Shown here in pieces: positions 42,223 to 50,370 of a stretch of 64,000 nucleotides of DNA (positions are counted from its first letter, which is position 1; each line of letters opens with the position of its first letter). The stretch covers positions 606,001 to 670,000 of the forward strand of contig NZ_LT608328.1 in assembly GCF_900095795.1 (NCBI RefSeq), given 5' to 3'. The notes beneath the pieces were generated by a model. That model did not search any database and was not told where the DNA came from. It saw only the letters and a program-made list of their open reading frames with translations. A program made the translations under genes and the position numbers. The stretch is from Petrimonas mucosa (GTDB taxonomy: Bacteria; Bacteroidota; Bacteroidia; Bacteroidales; Dysgonomonadaceae).

Positions 42223-43630
42223 CTGTTGTCCGATAAAAACTTTTTAGAAAAAGTACGCGGGCAAATTTGAGTTTTGCCCGTCGTACTAATAATTGTAGCT
42301 TTGTATTCATCACAAAACAAGTCTACAATGAACAAAAGTACTTATTTTTTTGGACAATCGGTATTCGGACAGCTCATATCTATGGTAGATACAAGGATTA
42401 TCGCCCGAAACAGCAAACGGTACAAGGCCGATCATTACGTGAAACGTTTCACGGCTAAGGATCACCTTATAAGCATGTTGTTTTGCGTCTTCGCCAAATG
42501 CTCCTCCCTGCGCGAGGTGGCGGGTGCAATGCTCGGTCTTTCAGGCAAGACCAGGCATTTCCAGCTCGGCCACATACCCTACCGGAGCACCTTGTCGGAC
42601 GCCAACAAGCGCAGGAGCGTTGATTTCTTCTCGGGCGTGTACCACGACCTGCTTCGCGAGTACCAACACGTGATCTCGGACACCCGCTTTAAAGATGTGT
42701 TGAACAAGCAGGTCGAGATCTTCGACAGCACGGTTATCAGTTTGTTCCAGGACATCTTGAAGTGCGTCGGCAGAACACCCTCGAACGGTAAACGCAAAGG
42801 GGGGATCAAGGTGCACACCGTTATCAATGTCGACGAGCCCGTTCCCAAGATGATATGGTTCTCATCCGCTGCCACGAACGATCACCTGCTGTTGAGGAAA
42901 CTGGAACCGGATGACAACACTATTTACGTCTTCGACAAGGGATACAACGATTATAAAGCCTTCAAGCTGTTTTGTGAAAAGGGAGCCGGATTCGTTACCC
43001 GCATCAAGGAGAACGCCGTTTACAAGGTGGAGCAAGAACTTTACATCGATGAATGCATCCACAGCGGCGTGCTGGAAGACACTATCATCGAGGTGACCGT
43101 GAAGGAAGATGATGGCGGGAGCAAGCTGAAGTTGCGCAAGGTGGTGTTCTACGACAGGGTGTTGAAAAGGAAGTTCGAGTTCCTCACCAACCTGTTCGAG
43201 ATGCGGCCCGACATGATAGCGGCCTTGTATAAAATAAGATGGCAAATAGAGCTGTTATTCAAGCAGTTAAAATCAAACTTCCCCCTGAAGTACTTCCTCG
43301 GGGATAACGAGAACGCGATAAAAATACAGGTATATTGCGCTTTGATCGTGAACCTCTTGCTCACGGTTATACAGAAGCGGTTGAAACGGCCTTGGGCATT
43401 CTCCAACCTGGTGTCATTTTGCAGGATACACCTGTTTAATTACCTGCACTTGATAAAATTTTTAGAAAACCCGGAACGAGATTGGCAACGAGATGACCAG
43501 GATTTAGAGATGCTTACCCTTTTCAGGGGGGCTTACTTTTGAAAATAGAAAAATTATAAAAAGAAACGACTGATAATAAGCCGGTTAAAAGTAACGAAGA
43601 ATCAAAATCGGTTTTTATCGGACGGCAATG
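42223..43630 (+). mobile_element. IS4-family insertion sequence
   Basis: A 1408-bp element. Both ends share GTCCGATAAAAAC in inverted orientation (near 42229-42241 and the complement near 43611-43623). An 11-bp direct duplication GTTGTAAAACA flanks it (42212-42222 and 43631-43641), the length expected for IS4. Rejoining the flanks restores a perfect 10-bp inverted repeat at the target. Confidence 0.9.
42328..43542 (+). CDS. IS4-family transposase (DUF4372 type)
   Basis: A 404-residue transposase from ATG 42328, chosen because MNKSTYFFGQSVFGQLISMVD is the expected N-terminus. The N-terminal DUF4372-like region is followed by a DDE_Tnp_1 domain: EIFDSTVISLFQ (first Asp), YVFDKGYNDYKAF (second Asp) and YKIRWQIELLFKQLKSNFPLK (the YREK-type Glu segment). 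No frameshift is seen, so it is probably functional. It reads in the same direction as the catabolic locus. Confidence 0.94.
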   Translation: MNKSTYFFGQSVFGQLISMVDTRIIARNSKRYKADHYVKRFTAKDHLISMLFCVFAKCSSLREVAGAMLGLSGKTRHFQLGHIPYRSTLSDANKRRSVDFFSGVYHDLLREYQHVISDTRFKDVLNKQVEIFDSTVISLFQDILKCVGRTPSNGKRKGGIKVHTVINVDEPVPKMIWFSSAATNDHLLLRKLEPDDNTIYVFDKGYNDYKAFKLFCEKGAGFVTRIKENAVYKVEQELYIDECIHSGVLEDTIIEVTVKEDDGGSKLKLRKVVFYDRVLKRKFEFLTNLFEMRPDMIAALYKIRWQIELLFKQLKSNFPLKYFLGDNENAIKIQVYCALIVNLLLTVIQKRLKRPWAFSNLVSFCRIHLFNYLHLIKFLENPERDWQRDDQDLEMLTLFRGAYF

Positions 43631-43631
43631 G

Positions 43632-43660
43632 TTGTAAAACATATATTTCTCCTATCTTTG
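43632..43660 (+). promoter_or_regulatory. Promoter of the 52-residue protein
   Basis: TTG (43632-43634), an 18-bp spacer and TATCTTTG (43653-43660). The TTG lies inside the IS4 target duplication, so the insertion rebuilt the -33 element but replaced everything upstream. Confidence 0.55.
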
Positions 43661-43778
43661 TATCGATTTTAATGGCAAGCGAGTTATTGGAAATCAGTTT
43701 TAGGTTATTTACATTATGCTGAAAGTGTTTCTTGTAATCGGTTGCCGATAATCATAACGATAAAAGAAAGGAATAAGT

Positions 43779-43937
43779 ATGAACATCAACAGCCTTACAA
43801 AGGAAGACATTCTCTCTCAGATCAAGTATCTGGAGCAGAACATCAACAATGGATCTGCCGCATATCAGGCTAACCGGATTGGCAGAATCAGGACATTGAA
43901 ATCAAGCCTGCGTAACAGCAAGACGCTAGCTCTGTGA
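43779..43937 (+). CDS. Small hydrophilic protein of unknown function
   Basis: A 52-codon frame (MNINSLTKEDILSQIKYLEQ...LKSSLRNSKTLAL) preceded by AAAGGAA and a promoter, and followed by a strong terminator. It is basic and probably helical, without a signal peptide or membrane segment. The complete transcription-unit context supports a real gene. I recognise no family. Confidence 0.65.
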   Translation: MNINSLTKEDILSQIKYLEQNINNGSAAYQANRIGRIRTLKSSLRNSKTLAL

Positions 43938-44005
43938 CAGCATCACGATCGGAATCGATCGAATGCTTTACCGCAACTCCAATTTACATACTATATATAT
44001 CCAAC

Positions 44006-44036
44006 AAAAAAAGCTGCTCATTTGAGCAGCTTTTTT
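44006..44036. terminator. Bidirectional terminator
   Basis: AAAAAAA-GCTGCTC-ATTT-GAGCAGC-TTTTTT is a 7-bp GC-rich stem flanked by A- and T-runs. It ends both the small gene on the plus strand and nhaA on the minus strand. Confidence 0.9.
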
Positions 44037-44043
44037 GATTTTA

Positions 44044-45234
44044 TTACAACTCTACCTGCCTCTTTTTTAATGCAATCTTCAACCAGTCATAGCCGATTAT
44101 CATCGATAGGGTTGAGGCAATCAGTACAGCAAGTTTGGCAGTATCCTGAAGGCTCCTGTCTTCGAATGCAAGTGTTGAAACGAAGATGGACATCGTAAAA
44201 CCGATGCCGGCAAGTATTCCCACTCCAACATAGAGCATCCAGTCGGGTTTGGATTTAGACCTGATAATCCGCATTTTGGTCATCAGGTATACTCCCAGTG
44301 AGATGCCCACCGGTTTTCCGATCAGCAGACCCAGAACAATTCCGATGGAGAGTTCACCGGTCAGGTTGGCGATGGCCGAAGCGTTGATCGCTATGCTGGT
44401 ATTGGCCAAAGCAAAGATCGGTATAATCAGGAAGTTGACAGGGAATAGGAGGATCTTTTCGTATACCGGAATCTTTTTTATCGGGAGCAATGCCGAGAGG
44501 ATCACGCCGGCAAAAGTGGCGTGAATGCCCGATTGATACATGCAATACCACATCACCATCCCAAGTGAGAGATAAAGGATCCGGGAGAAGGGACTTTTAA
44601 GGTATTTGATCACCAGTATAATTATCAGTATGGATGCCGCCACTCCCAGTAACCATGTAAACTTGGGCTGACCTCCGTAGAAGAAGGCAATAATCAGGAT
44701 GGCACAGAGGTCATCGATAATGGCCAGTGCGGTAAGAAAGATCTTTATCGAATGGGGTACGGCTTTACCCAACAGGCTCAGGATGCCCAGTGAAAAGGCA
44801 ATATCGGTAGCTGTGGGAATGGCCCATCCCGACTGGTAGACTGTTCCCTTGGTGGCAGTTAAGAAGATGATTGCGGGGAAGATAACCCCAAACAGTGCAG
44901 CAATCATCGGCATCATCATCCTGCTAGGGGAGGAGAGTTCTCCTACTACTGTCTCACGTTTTATCTCCATCCCTACCTGAAAGAAGAACAATGCCATCAG
45001 GAAGTCGTTGATTACGTGCAGGATGCTGTGAGGCAGATGTGCTGAGTGCAAAAATGGAATTTCGGTTTCCCAGAATTGACTGTAATTTTCACCGATACCT
45101 GGCAGGTTGGTGAGGATAAGCGATGTTGCCGTGCAAAGCAGAAGCAATATCCCAATTGCACGGCTGTCGTGAAGGAAATCGGTAATGGTGAATTTGCGGT
45201 TCTCTGTTACGGTTGTACTTGGATGTTGAGTCAT
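44044..45234 (-). CDS. nhaA: Na+/H+ antiporter NhaA
   Basis: A 396-residue inner-membrane antiporter with about 12 transmembrane segments. The paired aspartates that bind Na+/H+ are visible in LTALAIIDDLCAILIIAFFYGG near residue 167. ALFFFQVGMEIKRETVVGELSS near residue 88 and SGIHATFAGVILSALLPI near 236 are further family motifs. It exports sodium in exchange for protons. The ATG overlaps the pepE stop by 4 bp, so the two are co-transcribed. Sodium circulation may support the SSS symporter upstream, though the genes are not linked in one unit. Confidence 0.96.
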   Translation of the reverse strand: MTQHPSTTVTENRKFTITDFLHDSRAIGILLLLCTATSLILTNLPGIGENYSQFWETEIPFLHSAHLPHSILHVINDFLMALFFFQVGMEIKRETVVGELSSPSRMMMPMIAALFGVIFPAIIFLTATKGTVYQSGWAIPTATDIAFSLGILSLLGKAVPHSIKIFLTALAIIDDLCAILIIAFFYGGQPKFTWLLGVAASILIIILVIKYLKSPFSRILYLSLGMVMWYCMYQSGIHATFAGVILSALLPIKKIPVYEKILLFPVNFLIIPIFALANTSIAINASAIANLTGELSIGIVLGLLIGKPVGISLGVYLMTKMRIIRSKSKPDWMLYVGVGILAGIGFTMSIFVSTLAFEDRSLQDTAKLAVLIASTLSMIIGYDWLKIALKKRQVEL

Positions 45235-45953
45235 AAATTGAACGGTTCTGAAAGTAAGAAACTGAAATCATCTTCACTGGAGAGTTCCCTGGGATCCTGT
45301 CCATATTTAAAAATGCGGGCATTACGTGATCCTATCAGAGACAATTCATTCTTCTCCAATAGCAACATCGTGCCTTCCCGAAGACCGACGACAAAGATAT
45401 CCCGGTTGATCTCGATGAACTCCCTGATACGCATCTCGCGGGTCTCCCCTCCATGGTTGGCCGGATGATCGTCCAGATAGTGGGGGTTGATCTGAAAAGG
45501 AACGAGTTTGAGCGTTTTGAACTTTTTCGGTTCAACGATGGGCATGTCGTTGGTGGTCCTCAAGGTGGGACAGGCAATGTTTGAGCCTGCACTCCAACCG
45601 ATATAGGGCAGACCCTTTCTGACCCGTTTCCGGATGACTTTCATCAATCCCTTCTCTTGAAGAGTCTTGACCAGCTGCCAGGTATTTCCGCCTCCCACCA
45701 CTATTGCATCGGCATTTTCAATGGCCTCCACGGGATTGATAAACCGGTGGATACTGGTTACGTGGTGTCCGATCTCGGCAAACCTGCTGTTCACTTTCTC
45801 TTCATATTCGTCATATGAGAAGGTGACGGCAGCGTAGGGGATAAACAGGGCATTTTTCGTCTTGATGCCCAGAAAATCTCTGATATGCTCTTTGGGATAA
45901 TCCAGGTAAGCTTCTCCCGGATTGGTGGAGTTACTGATTAACAATAATCTCAT
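45231..45953 (-). CDS. pepE: Peptidase E (alpha-aspartyl dipeptidase, S51)
   Basis: A 240-residue cytoplasmic serine peptidase that cleaves dipeptides with N-terminal aspartate. The nucleophile is in the GWSAGSNIACPTL elbow near residue 121, and VVGGGNTWQLVKTL near 90 and INPHYLDDHPANHGGETR (His/Asp) are typical of S51. The length matches PepE. It is first in a two-gene unit with nhaA. A TATCTTTG element (complement at 45988-45995) 35 bp upstream is a likely -7 box, though no TTG is at the right distance. Confidence 0.94.
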   Translation of the reverse strand: MRLLLISNSTNPGEAYLDYPKEHIRDFLGIKTKNALFIPYAAVTFSYDEYEEKVNSRFAEIGHHVTSIHRFINPVEAIENADAIVVGGGNTWQLVKTLQEKGLMKVIRKRVRKGLPYIGWSAGSNIACPTLRTTNDMPIVEPKKFKTLKLVPFQINPHYLDDHPANHGGETREMRIREFIEINRDIFVVGLREGTMLLLEKNELSLIGSRNARIFKYGQDPRELSSEDDFSFLLSEPFNL

Positions 45954-46004
45954 CGTCTTGTGGTTTTAAGTTTCCTGTTTGCGGGTACAAAGATAGCCAA
46001 ATTG

Positions 46005-46035
46005 TTGAAAATATCGGGTTTTAAGGCTATATTTG
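46005..46035 (+). promoter_or_regulatory. Promoter of the alkylation repair gene
   Basis: TTG (46005-46007), a 20-bp spacer and TATATTTG (46028-46035), 30 bp before ATG 46065. This placement shows that the longer open frame reaching back to 45960 is not translated from there. Confidence 0.75.
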
Positions 46036-46064
46036 CACTCAAAATTGTTATCATACAGGCAGAT

Positions 46065-46733
46065 ATGGATGAAGTGTTGCAGCGGATCAGGGGTGATTTG
46101 CGCCGTTCCATGAATGGTGTGGCATCCAAAAGTATGCGGGAGAAGGGACTTGACTACAAGCTCAATTTCGGGGTGGAAATTCCCCGTTTGCGCCAACTCT
46201 CCAAAAGGTACCCGGCCGATATGGATCTGGCCGAACGCTTATGGAAACTGGAAACCCGTGAGTTGAAGATATTGGCATCGATGCTCTATCCCGTGGATGC
46301 ATTCGATATGGAGAAGGCCCGGCAGTGGGTGAACGAGATTCCCAACCAGGAGATCCGGGAGCAGGTTTGTATGAATCTGTTTCAGAGGCTCGAATTTGCA
46401 GATAAACTGGTGGAGGAGTGGACCGGGTCGGACAACGGGGAGGTGCGTGCCACAGGTTACTGGTTGTTTGCCAGACTGTTGATCATACGCTCCGAACTTG
46501 TCAACCAGATAGACCCCTACGCAATCATGGAGAAGATGGTTGCCGATTTGGAATCAGGGTCCTATTTCCTGCGTCTTTCGGCCCAGCGGGCGTTGACTTT
46601 TCTGGGCAGAAGCAGTGCCACTTTCTCTCAGAAAATATTGGCTGCAATTCAAGATTTCAACTCATCCGACGATATCGTGAAAAATGAAATTTTTGAGAGC
46701 CTGAACTTTGAATTTACAAACTTTCCCGGTTGA
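46065..46733 (+). CDS. DNA alkylation repair protein (HEAT-repeat, AlkD-like)
   Basis: A 222-residue protein built from helical pairs of the DNA alkylation repair family (PF08713 type). Motifs are EKGLDYKLNFGVEIPRLRQLSKRYPADMDLAERLWKLETRELKILASML and NQEIREQVCMNLFQRL. AlkD excises alkylated bases such as N7-methylguanine. Bacteroidetes homologues are often annotated only as DNA alkylation repair protein, and catalytic activity is not proven by the sequence. Start ATG 46065 is set by the promoter at 46005-46035. The 3' end overlaps the converging marR-like gene by 20 bp. Confidence 0.85.
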   Translation: MDEVLQRIRGDLRRSMNGVASKSMREKGLDYKLNFGVEIPRLRQLSKRYPADMDLAERLWKLETRELKILASMLYPVDAFDMEKARQWVNEIPNQEIREQVCMNLFQRLEFADKLVEEWTGSDNGEVRATGYWLFARLLIIRSELVNQIDPYAIMEKMVADLESGSYFLRLSAQRALTFLGRSSATFSQKILAAIQDFNSSDDIVKNEIFESLNFEFTNFPG

Positions 46734-47352
46734 CGGAAGGTAGTTTTGACAGTAAACTATCGATCTCCTCCTCTTTGCAGTGTGCGAAAATGTTTTTGTG
46801 GAAATCACAAAGTTTATCGGAGACCTGCAAAAACGACTCTTTCTCCGGAGGAGCCAGTACTCCGGATAACATCGTGGCAGACTTCCACAACCCGGGAAAA
46901 ATCTTCGTCAGTTCCGCTCTTCCTTTATCGGTGATAAAAACACGCATTCTACGCTTGTCCTCCTTATCGCGGCGCTCACCGATAAGCTTCGCGTTCAGAA
47001 GCCGCCGCATAATTTCGTTGCCCGACGTTTTTTCAATCACATTCCTATTGTTGATCTCTGTCTTGGACAAACTTTCTTCATTAAACAATGTTACCAGGTA
47101 GGTGTATTCATCGACCGTTTGGAGCAACGATCCTTTCAGCGCTTTCTTGATGTAGAACTTGGAGTACCGGTGCAGGAAACTTATGTTTTGCGCAATACGC
47201 ACCGTGTCGTTTCTCTCCTCTTTGATTGTCCGTCTCTGTTGCAGAAAAAGGATAAAGTCGTTCAGCGAAAGTTCCACCTCGTTCGATTGAGTCGTTTTCT
47301 CAAACTGATCCAATAATTCAATGATCTCTATCAACAATTTTTTTGATTTCAT
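46714..47352 (-). CDS. MarR-family transcriptional regulator
   Basis: A 212-residue regulator with a winged helix: SFLHRYSKFYIKKAL, LVTLFNEESLSKTEINNRNVIEKTSGNEIMRRLLNAKLIGERRDKEDKRRMRVFITDKGRAEL (about 60-150). It has a longer N-terminal extension than minimal MarR proteins (~145 residues). It is transcribed divergently from the efflux operon and probably represses it, binding the inverted motif pair in the intergenic region. MarR proteins release DNA on binding small phenolic or lipophilic ligands. Confidence 0.9.
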   Translation of the reverse strand: MKSKKLLIEIIELLDQFEKTTQSNEVELSLNDFILFLQQRRTIKEERNDTVRIAQNISFLHRYSKFYIKKALKGSLLQTVDEYTYLVTLFNEESLSKTEINNRNVIEKTSGNEIMRRLLNAKLIGERRDKEDKRRMRVFITDKGRAELTKIFPGLWKSATMLSGVLAPPEKESFLQVSDKLCDFHKNIFAHCKEEEIDSLLSKLPSVNRESL

Positions 47353-47360
47353 ACGATAAT

Positions 47361-47474
47361 ATTAATTCTTTTACATTAAGGTCGTATGGAACTAGCATCG
47401 TATCGTGTTTTTGGGGGGGACTGATTGACATGCTCGTTTCATAAACGGATTAATTTGTACGTAAAAGTATTAAT
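47361..47474. promoter_or_regulatory. Inverted motif pair, candidate MarR operators
   Basis: ATTAATTCTTTTAC (47361-47374) and GTAAAAGTATTAAT (47461-47474) are inverted copies differing at one base, spaced exactly 100 bp start to start. One lies next to the marR-like start codon, the other 36 bp upstream of the -33 box of the efflux operon. Confidence 0.5.
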
Positions 47475-47509
47475 TTCTGGGTTATTATCCAAGAAAAACC
47501 GTTTTAAAA

Positions 47510-47540
47510 TTGATAATAGTACAAAAATGTATTATATTTG
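47510..47540 (+). promoter_or_regulatory. Promoter of the efflux operon
   Basis: TTG (47510-47512), a 20-bp spacer and TATATTTG (47533-47540), 21 bp before ATG 47562. Confidence 0.78.
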
Positions 47541-47561
47541 TGGTCTAATAATCCAGTAGAG

Positions 47562-48260
47562 ATGGAGATCGCAGCAAGAATAGAAGGGGCCAGTAAGGAG
47601 TATAAGACGGGCGACACCACGATTGTGGCGCTGACGCCCTCTACTGTCAGTTTCAATACTGGAGAGGTGACGCTGATTGTGGGACCGTCCGGTTCAGGAA
47701 AAACCACGTTGCTTTCGTTGCTTGGTTGTGTCATCTACCCCACAACCGGGGATGTCTGGCTGGGTGACACCTGCGTAAACAGGCTTTCAGAGACAGAATT
47801 GGCAAAGATTCGTCTGAACGAGATCGGTTTTGTGTTTCAGGGCTTCAATCTCCTGTCTCCGCTCAACGCACTGGAGAACGTGATGCAGCCGCTTCTCCTG
47901 AAAGGTGAGTCGCGTAAAGTAGCCAAAGAAAAGGCGCTGTCGATCATCCGGAAGTTTGATATGTTGTCGCGGGTGAAAAACCTCCCACGTAACCTCAGTG
48001 GGGGACAACAACAACGTATTGCTGTTGCCCGTGCCCTTGTTACCGATCCGAAACTGATACTCTGCGATGAACCCACCGCTTCACTCGATCACAAGAGTGC
48101 CGTTCTGGTAATGGATATGCTGAAAGCCCTTTCACGTGAAAACCGGGCTGTAATTATCGTTACACACGACACGCGCCTAAAAAGGTATGCAGACCGGACC
48201 ATTTATGTATCTGAAGGTAAAATCAGCGATACGCCGTTCGACGAATCGTTTGATCACTAA
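47562..48260 (+). CDS. ABC transporter ATPase (LolD/MacB/DevA type)
   Basis: A 232-residue ATPase from ATG 47562. It has Walker A (VGPSGSGKTT), Q-loop (FVFQGFNLLSPLNALENV), signature (LSGGQQQRIAVARAL), Walker B (LILCDEPTASLD) and the H-loop (IIVTHD). The FNLLSPLNALENV segment is typical of MacB/LolD/DevA ATPases, which drive mechanotransmission and not substrate passage through a membrane pore. It pairs with the FtsX-like permease two genes later. The upstream ATG at 47538 lies within the promoter and is rejected. Confidence 0.95.
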   Translation: MEIAARIEGASKEYKTGDTTIVALTPSTVSFNTGEVTLIVGPSGSGKTTLLSLLGCVIYPTTGDVWLGDTCVNRLSETELAKIRLNEIGFVFQGFNLLSPLNALENVMQPLLLKGESRKVAKEKALSIIRKFDMLSRVKNLPRNLSGGQQQRIAVARALVTDPKLILCDEPTASLDHKSAVLVMDMLKALSRENRAVIIVTHDTRLKRYADRTIYVSEGKISDTPFDESFDH

Positions 48261-48276
48261 GTAAAATTTTACACAT

Positions 48277-49200
48277 ATGAAAAGAGTGCTTTTGACTTTG
48301 CCTCTCATGCTCTCTCTTTTTGCCTGTGGCAAGAAGGAAGCGGAGAGAACCCCGATAGAGCCAGCCCCGGTCAATATAGCTGTGGGCATCGGCAAGATAA
48401 CCCCGCAGGGTGGTGTCAGCAAACTGGCTTCACCTGTTGCGGGGATCGTTTCTGACATAGCCGTGACAACCGGGGTGAAGGTTAAGCAGGGCGATCTGCT
48501 GCTAACCCTCGACAACACCGATGCCTCATTGGCATTGAACGAGATTGAAAGCCGGCTGTCAACCCAGCAAAAGTCGATAGCCTCGGCCAAGGTACTGAAG
48601 GAGCAGGGTGTGATCCGTCTGCGGGAAAAGGAGAGAAAGTTGAAGGATGCCCTTGAGCTGCTTGCAGCGGGAGCCGAGAGTGGCGAGAACGTGCGGAGTC
48701 TCCAGAACGAATATGATCTGGAAAAACAGAACCTGGAGAAGTTGCAGAACGACATACTTCTTCAGGAGTCGCAACTCCGGGAAATTGCGGCACAAAGGAA
48801 GATGCGGTCGGAAGAGTTGAACCGTACCTCCTTGCGTGCACCGATGGATGGGATAGTGCTTGACGTATTGCCAAAAAGGGGAGAGGCGGTTAACCGGTAT
48901 GAGACCTACGCACTGCTGGCCCCGGATACTCCGCTGATTGTTCTGGCCGAAATTGACGAGATGTTTTCAAACCGGCTCAAGTTGGGCCAGTCGTGTGAGA
49001 TACGGGTTGCCGGCAATCCTCAACCGGTGGCTCATGGAAAGCTCATCGTGATCTCGCCCGATTTGAAATCGAAATCGCTCTTTTCAGACAGCGGCGAGGA
49101 TTTCCAGGATCGCCGGGTACGTGAAATCGAAGTCTCCATCGACAACGATTCAGGCCTGCTTATCGATACCAAGGTTGAGTGCATCGTTCATCTAAATTAG
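48277..49200 (+). CDS. HlyD/DevB-type periplasmic adaptor lipoprotein
   Basis: A 307-residue membrane fusion protein with a lipoprotein signal (LSLFAC, Cys17). The first lipoyl half is GGVSKLASPVAGIVSDIAVTTGVKVKQGDLLLTLD (about 45-80). A coiled coil spans about 85-185 (ESRLSTQQKSIASAKVLKEQ...), and the second lipoyl half is NRTSLRAPMDGIVLDVLPKRGEAV. A beta-barrel domain follows. It links the inner-membrane permease to the TolC-like channel. Spacing to the ATPase and permease genes is 16 and 6 bp. Confidence 0.93.
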   Translation: MKRVLLTLPLMLSLFACGKKEAERTPIEPAPVNIAVGIGKITPQGGVSKLASPVAGIVSDIAVTTGVKVKQGDLLLTLDNTDASLALNEIESRLSTQQKSIASAKVLKEQGVIRLREKERKLKDALELLAAGAESGENVRSLQNEYDLEKQNLEKLQNDILLQESQLREIAAQRKMRSEELNRTSLRAPMDGIVLDVLPKRGEAVNRYETYALLAPDTPLIVLAEIDEMFSNRLKLGQSCEIRVAGNPQPVAHGKLIVISPDLKSKSLFSDSGEDFQDRRVREIEVSIDNDSGLLIDTKVECIVHLN

Positions 49201-49206
49201 GGATAC

Positions 49207-50343
49207 ATGTTTGCAACAGCATATAAGTTCATCCGGTTTGAAAAGTCGAAGAGTACAGGAATCCTGCTGGGAATAATTATCAGTATCTACCTGATTGGTC
49301 TGGAGTTGGGCATCTTCTTTTATCTCACCACGCTTATCGGCGGAGTGATCAATAACGCCAAGCCCGAATATTCACAGATCTTTGTCGTTAACAAACTTAC
49401 CGGAAATGCCAATATCCTCTCGCCGTTCGACAAGCGGTGGGTGAACCAGCTGAGAAGCATCGAGGGAGTTGACGACACCCACGGAATGGTAATGGCAAAC
49501 GTTTCGGTCCGTTTCGATAACGGAGAGAGCTCACCGGCCATCATTATCGGAAGCGAATATCCCGAGCTGGCTGCGGGCCCGTCCGATTTGCTGTTGAACT
49601 CGGGCAGTACAAGCAACCTGTTCCTCCATGAGACAGTCTCGACCGATTATTACGACAACAAGACGTTTGGTTATGACGTGAAGTTGGGGACCCGCTTCGA
49701 GATTGGCGGCAAAAGCGTTACAGTAGGTGCAACCACGAAGAATGCCAAAGGTTTCTCGAGTCCGATGCTCTACACGACCGATGTCACGGCACGCTACTAT
49801 TCCGGATTTCCGGAAGATGCGGTCAGTGCAGTTATCGTTACGGTGAAGGAGCGGTCGAAAATCGATGAGGTGATCAGCCGGATAAACAGCATTGCTCCTG
49901 ACCTGAAGGCCTGGCGTTCGGAAGATCTGAACAACGCCACCGTTATCAATGTGATGACGGCAAACAACATGGGTATGAGTTTCGGAACGCTGGTCATCTT
50001 TGCCATCGTGAGCGGATTCTTTATCATCGGGCTTACCATGTATTCTGCCACTTACGATCGGATCAAGGATTACGGAACATTAAAAGCCATTGGGGCTACC
50101 GGTCGCTACATTACCCTTCTGGTGATTGCCCAGTCGTTCATCTATGCAGTGGTGGGATTTGCAGTTTCGTTGCTTCTGCTGATCATGACCAAACTGGGTA
50201 TGGCCAAGGCGGGACTTATCATCAATCTCTCCCCGCAGTTTCTGGGATTTCTCTTCTTTGTCACATTGATTATTGCGGTCGCAAGCTCCCTCTTTTCCAT
50301 CCAGAAGTTGAAAAAGGTGGAGCCCTCGTCCGTCTTCAGATAA
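49207..50343 (+). CDS. DevC/MacB-type ABC permease (FtsX-like)
   Basis: A 378-residue permease with four transmembrane segments: one at 20-45, and three in the C-terminal FtsX domain (about 255-375; MSFGTLVIFAIVSGFFIIGLTMYSATYDRIKDYGTLKAIGATGRYI). A ~200-residue periplasmic MacB-PCD-like domain lies between (SRVE-type beta region with DDTHGMVMANVSVRF). The YGTLKAIGAT coupling helix is the typical contact with the ATPase. Together with the adaptor and TolC-like protein it forms a tripartite exporter. Confidence 0.93.
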   Translation: MFATAYKFIRFEKSKSTGILLGIIISIYLIGLELGIFFYLTTLIGGVINNAKPEYSQIFVVNKLTGNANILSPFDKRWVNQLRSIEGVDDTHGMVMANVSVRFDNGESSPAIIIGSEYPELAAGPSDLLLNSGSTSNLFLHETVSTDYYDNKTFGYDVKLGTRFEIGGKSVTVGATTKNAKGFSSPMLYTTDVTARYYSGFPEDAVSAVIVTVKERSKIDEVISRINSIAPDLKAWRSEDLNNATVINVMTANNMGMSFGTLVIFAIVSGFFIIGLTMYSATYDRIKDYGTLKAIGATGRYITLLVIAQSFIYAVVGFAVSLLLLIMTKLGMAKAGLIINLSPQFLGFLFFVTLIIAVASSLFSIQKLKKVEPSSVFR

Positions 50344-50370
50344 GGTTTTGATTCACTAAAAGCATTCACA

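Noticed and set aside
45960..46064. N-terminal extension of the alkylation repair protein
   Set aside because: A consensus promoter (46005-46035) lies within this stretch, so it is upstream of the transcription start.
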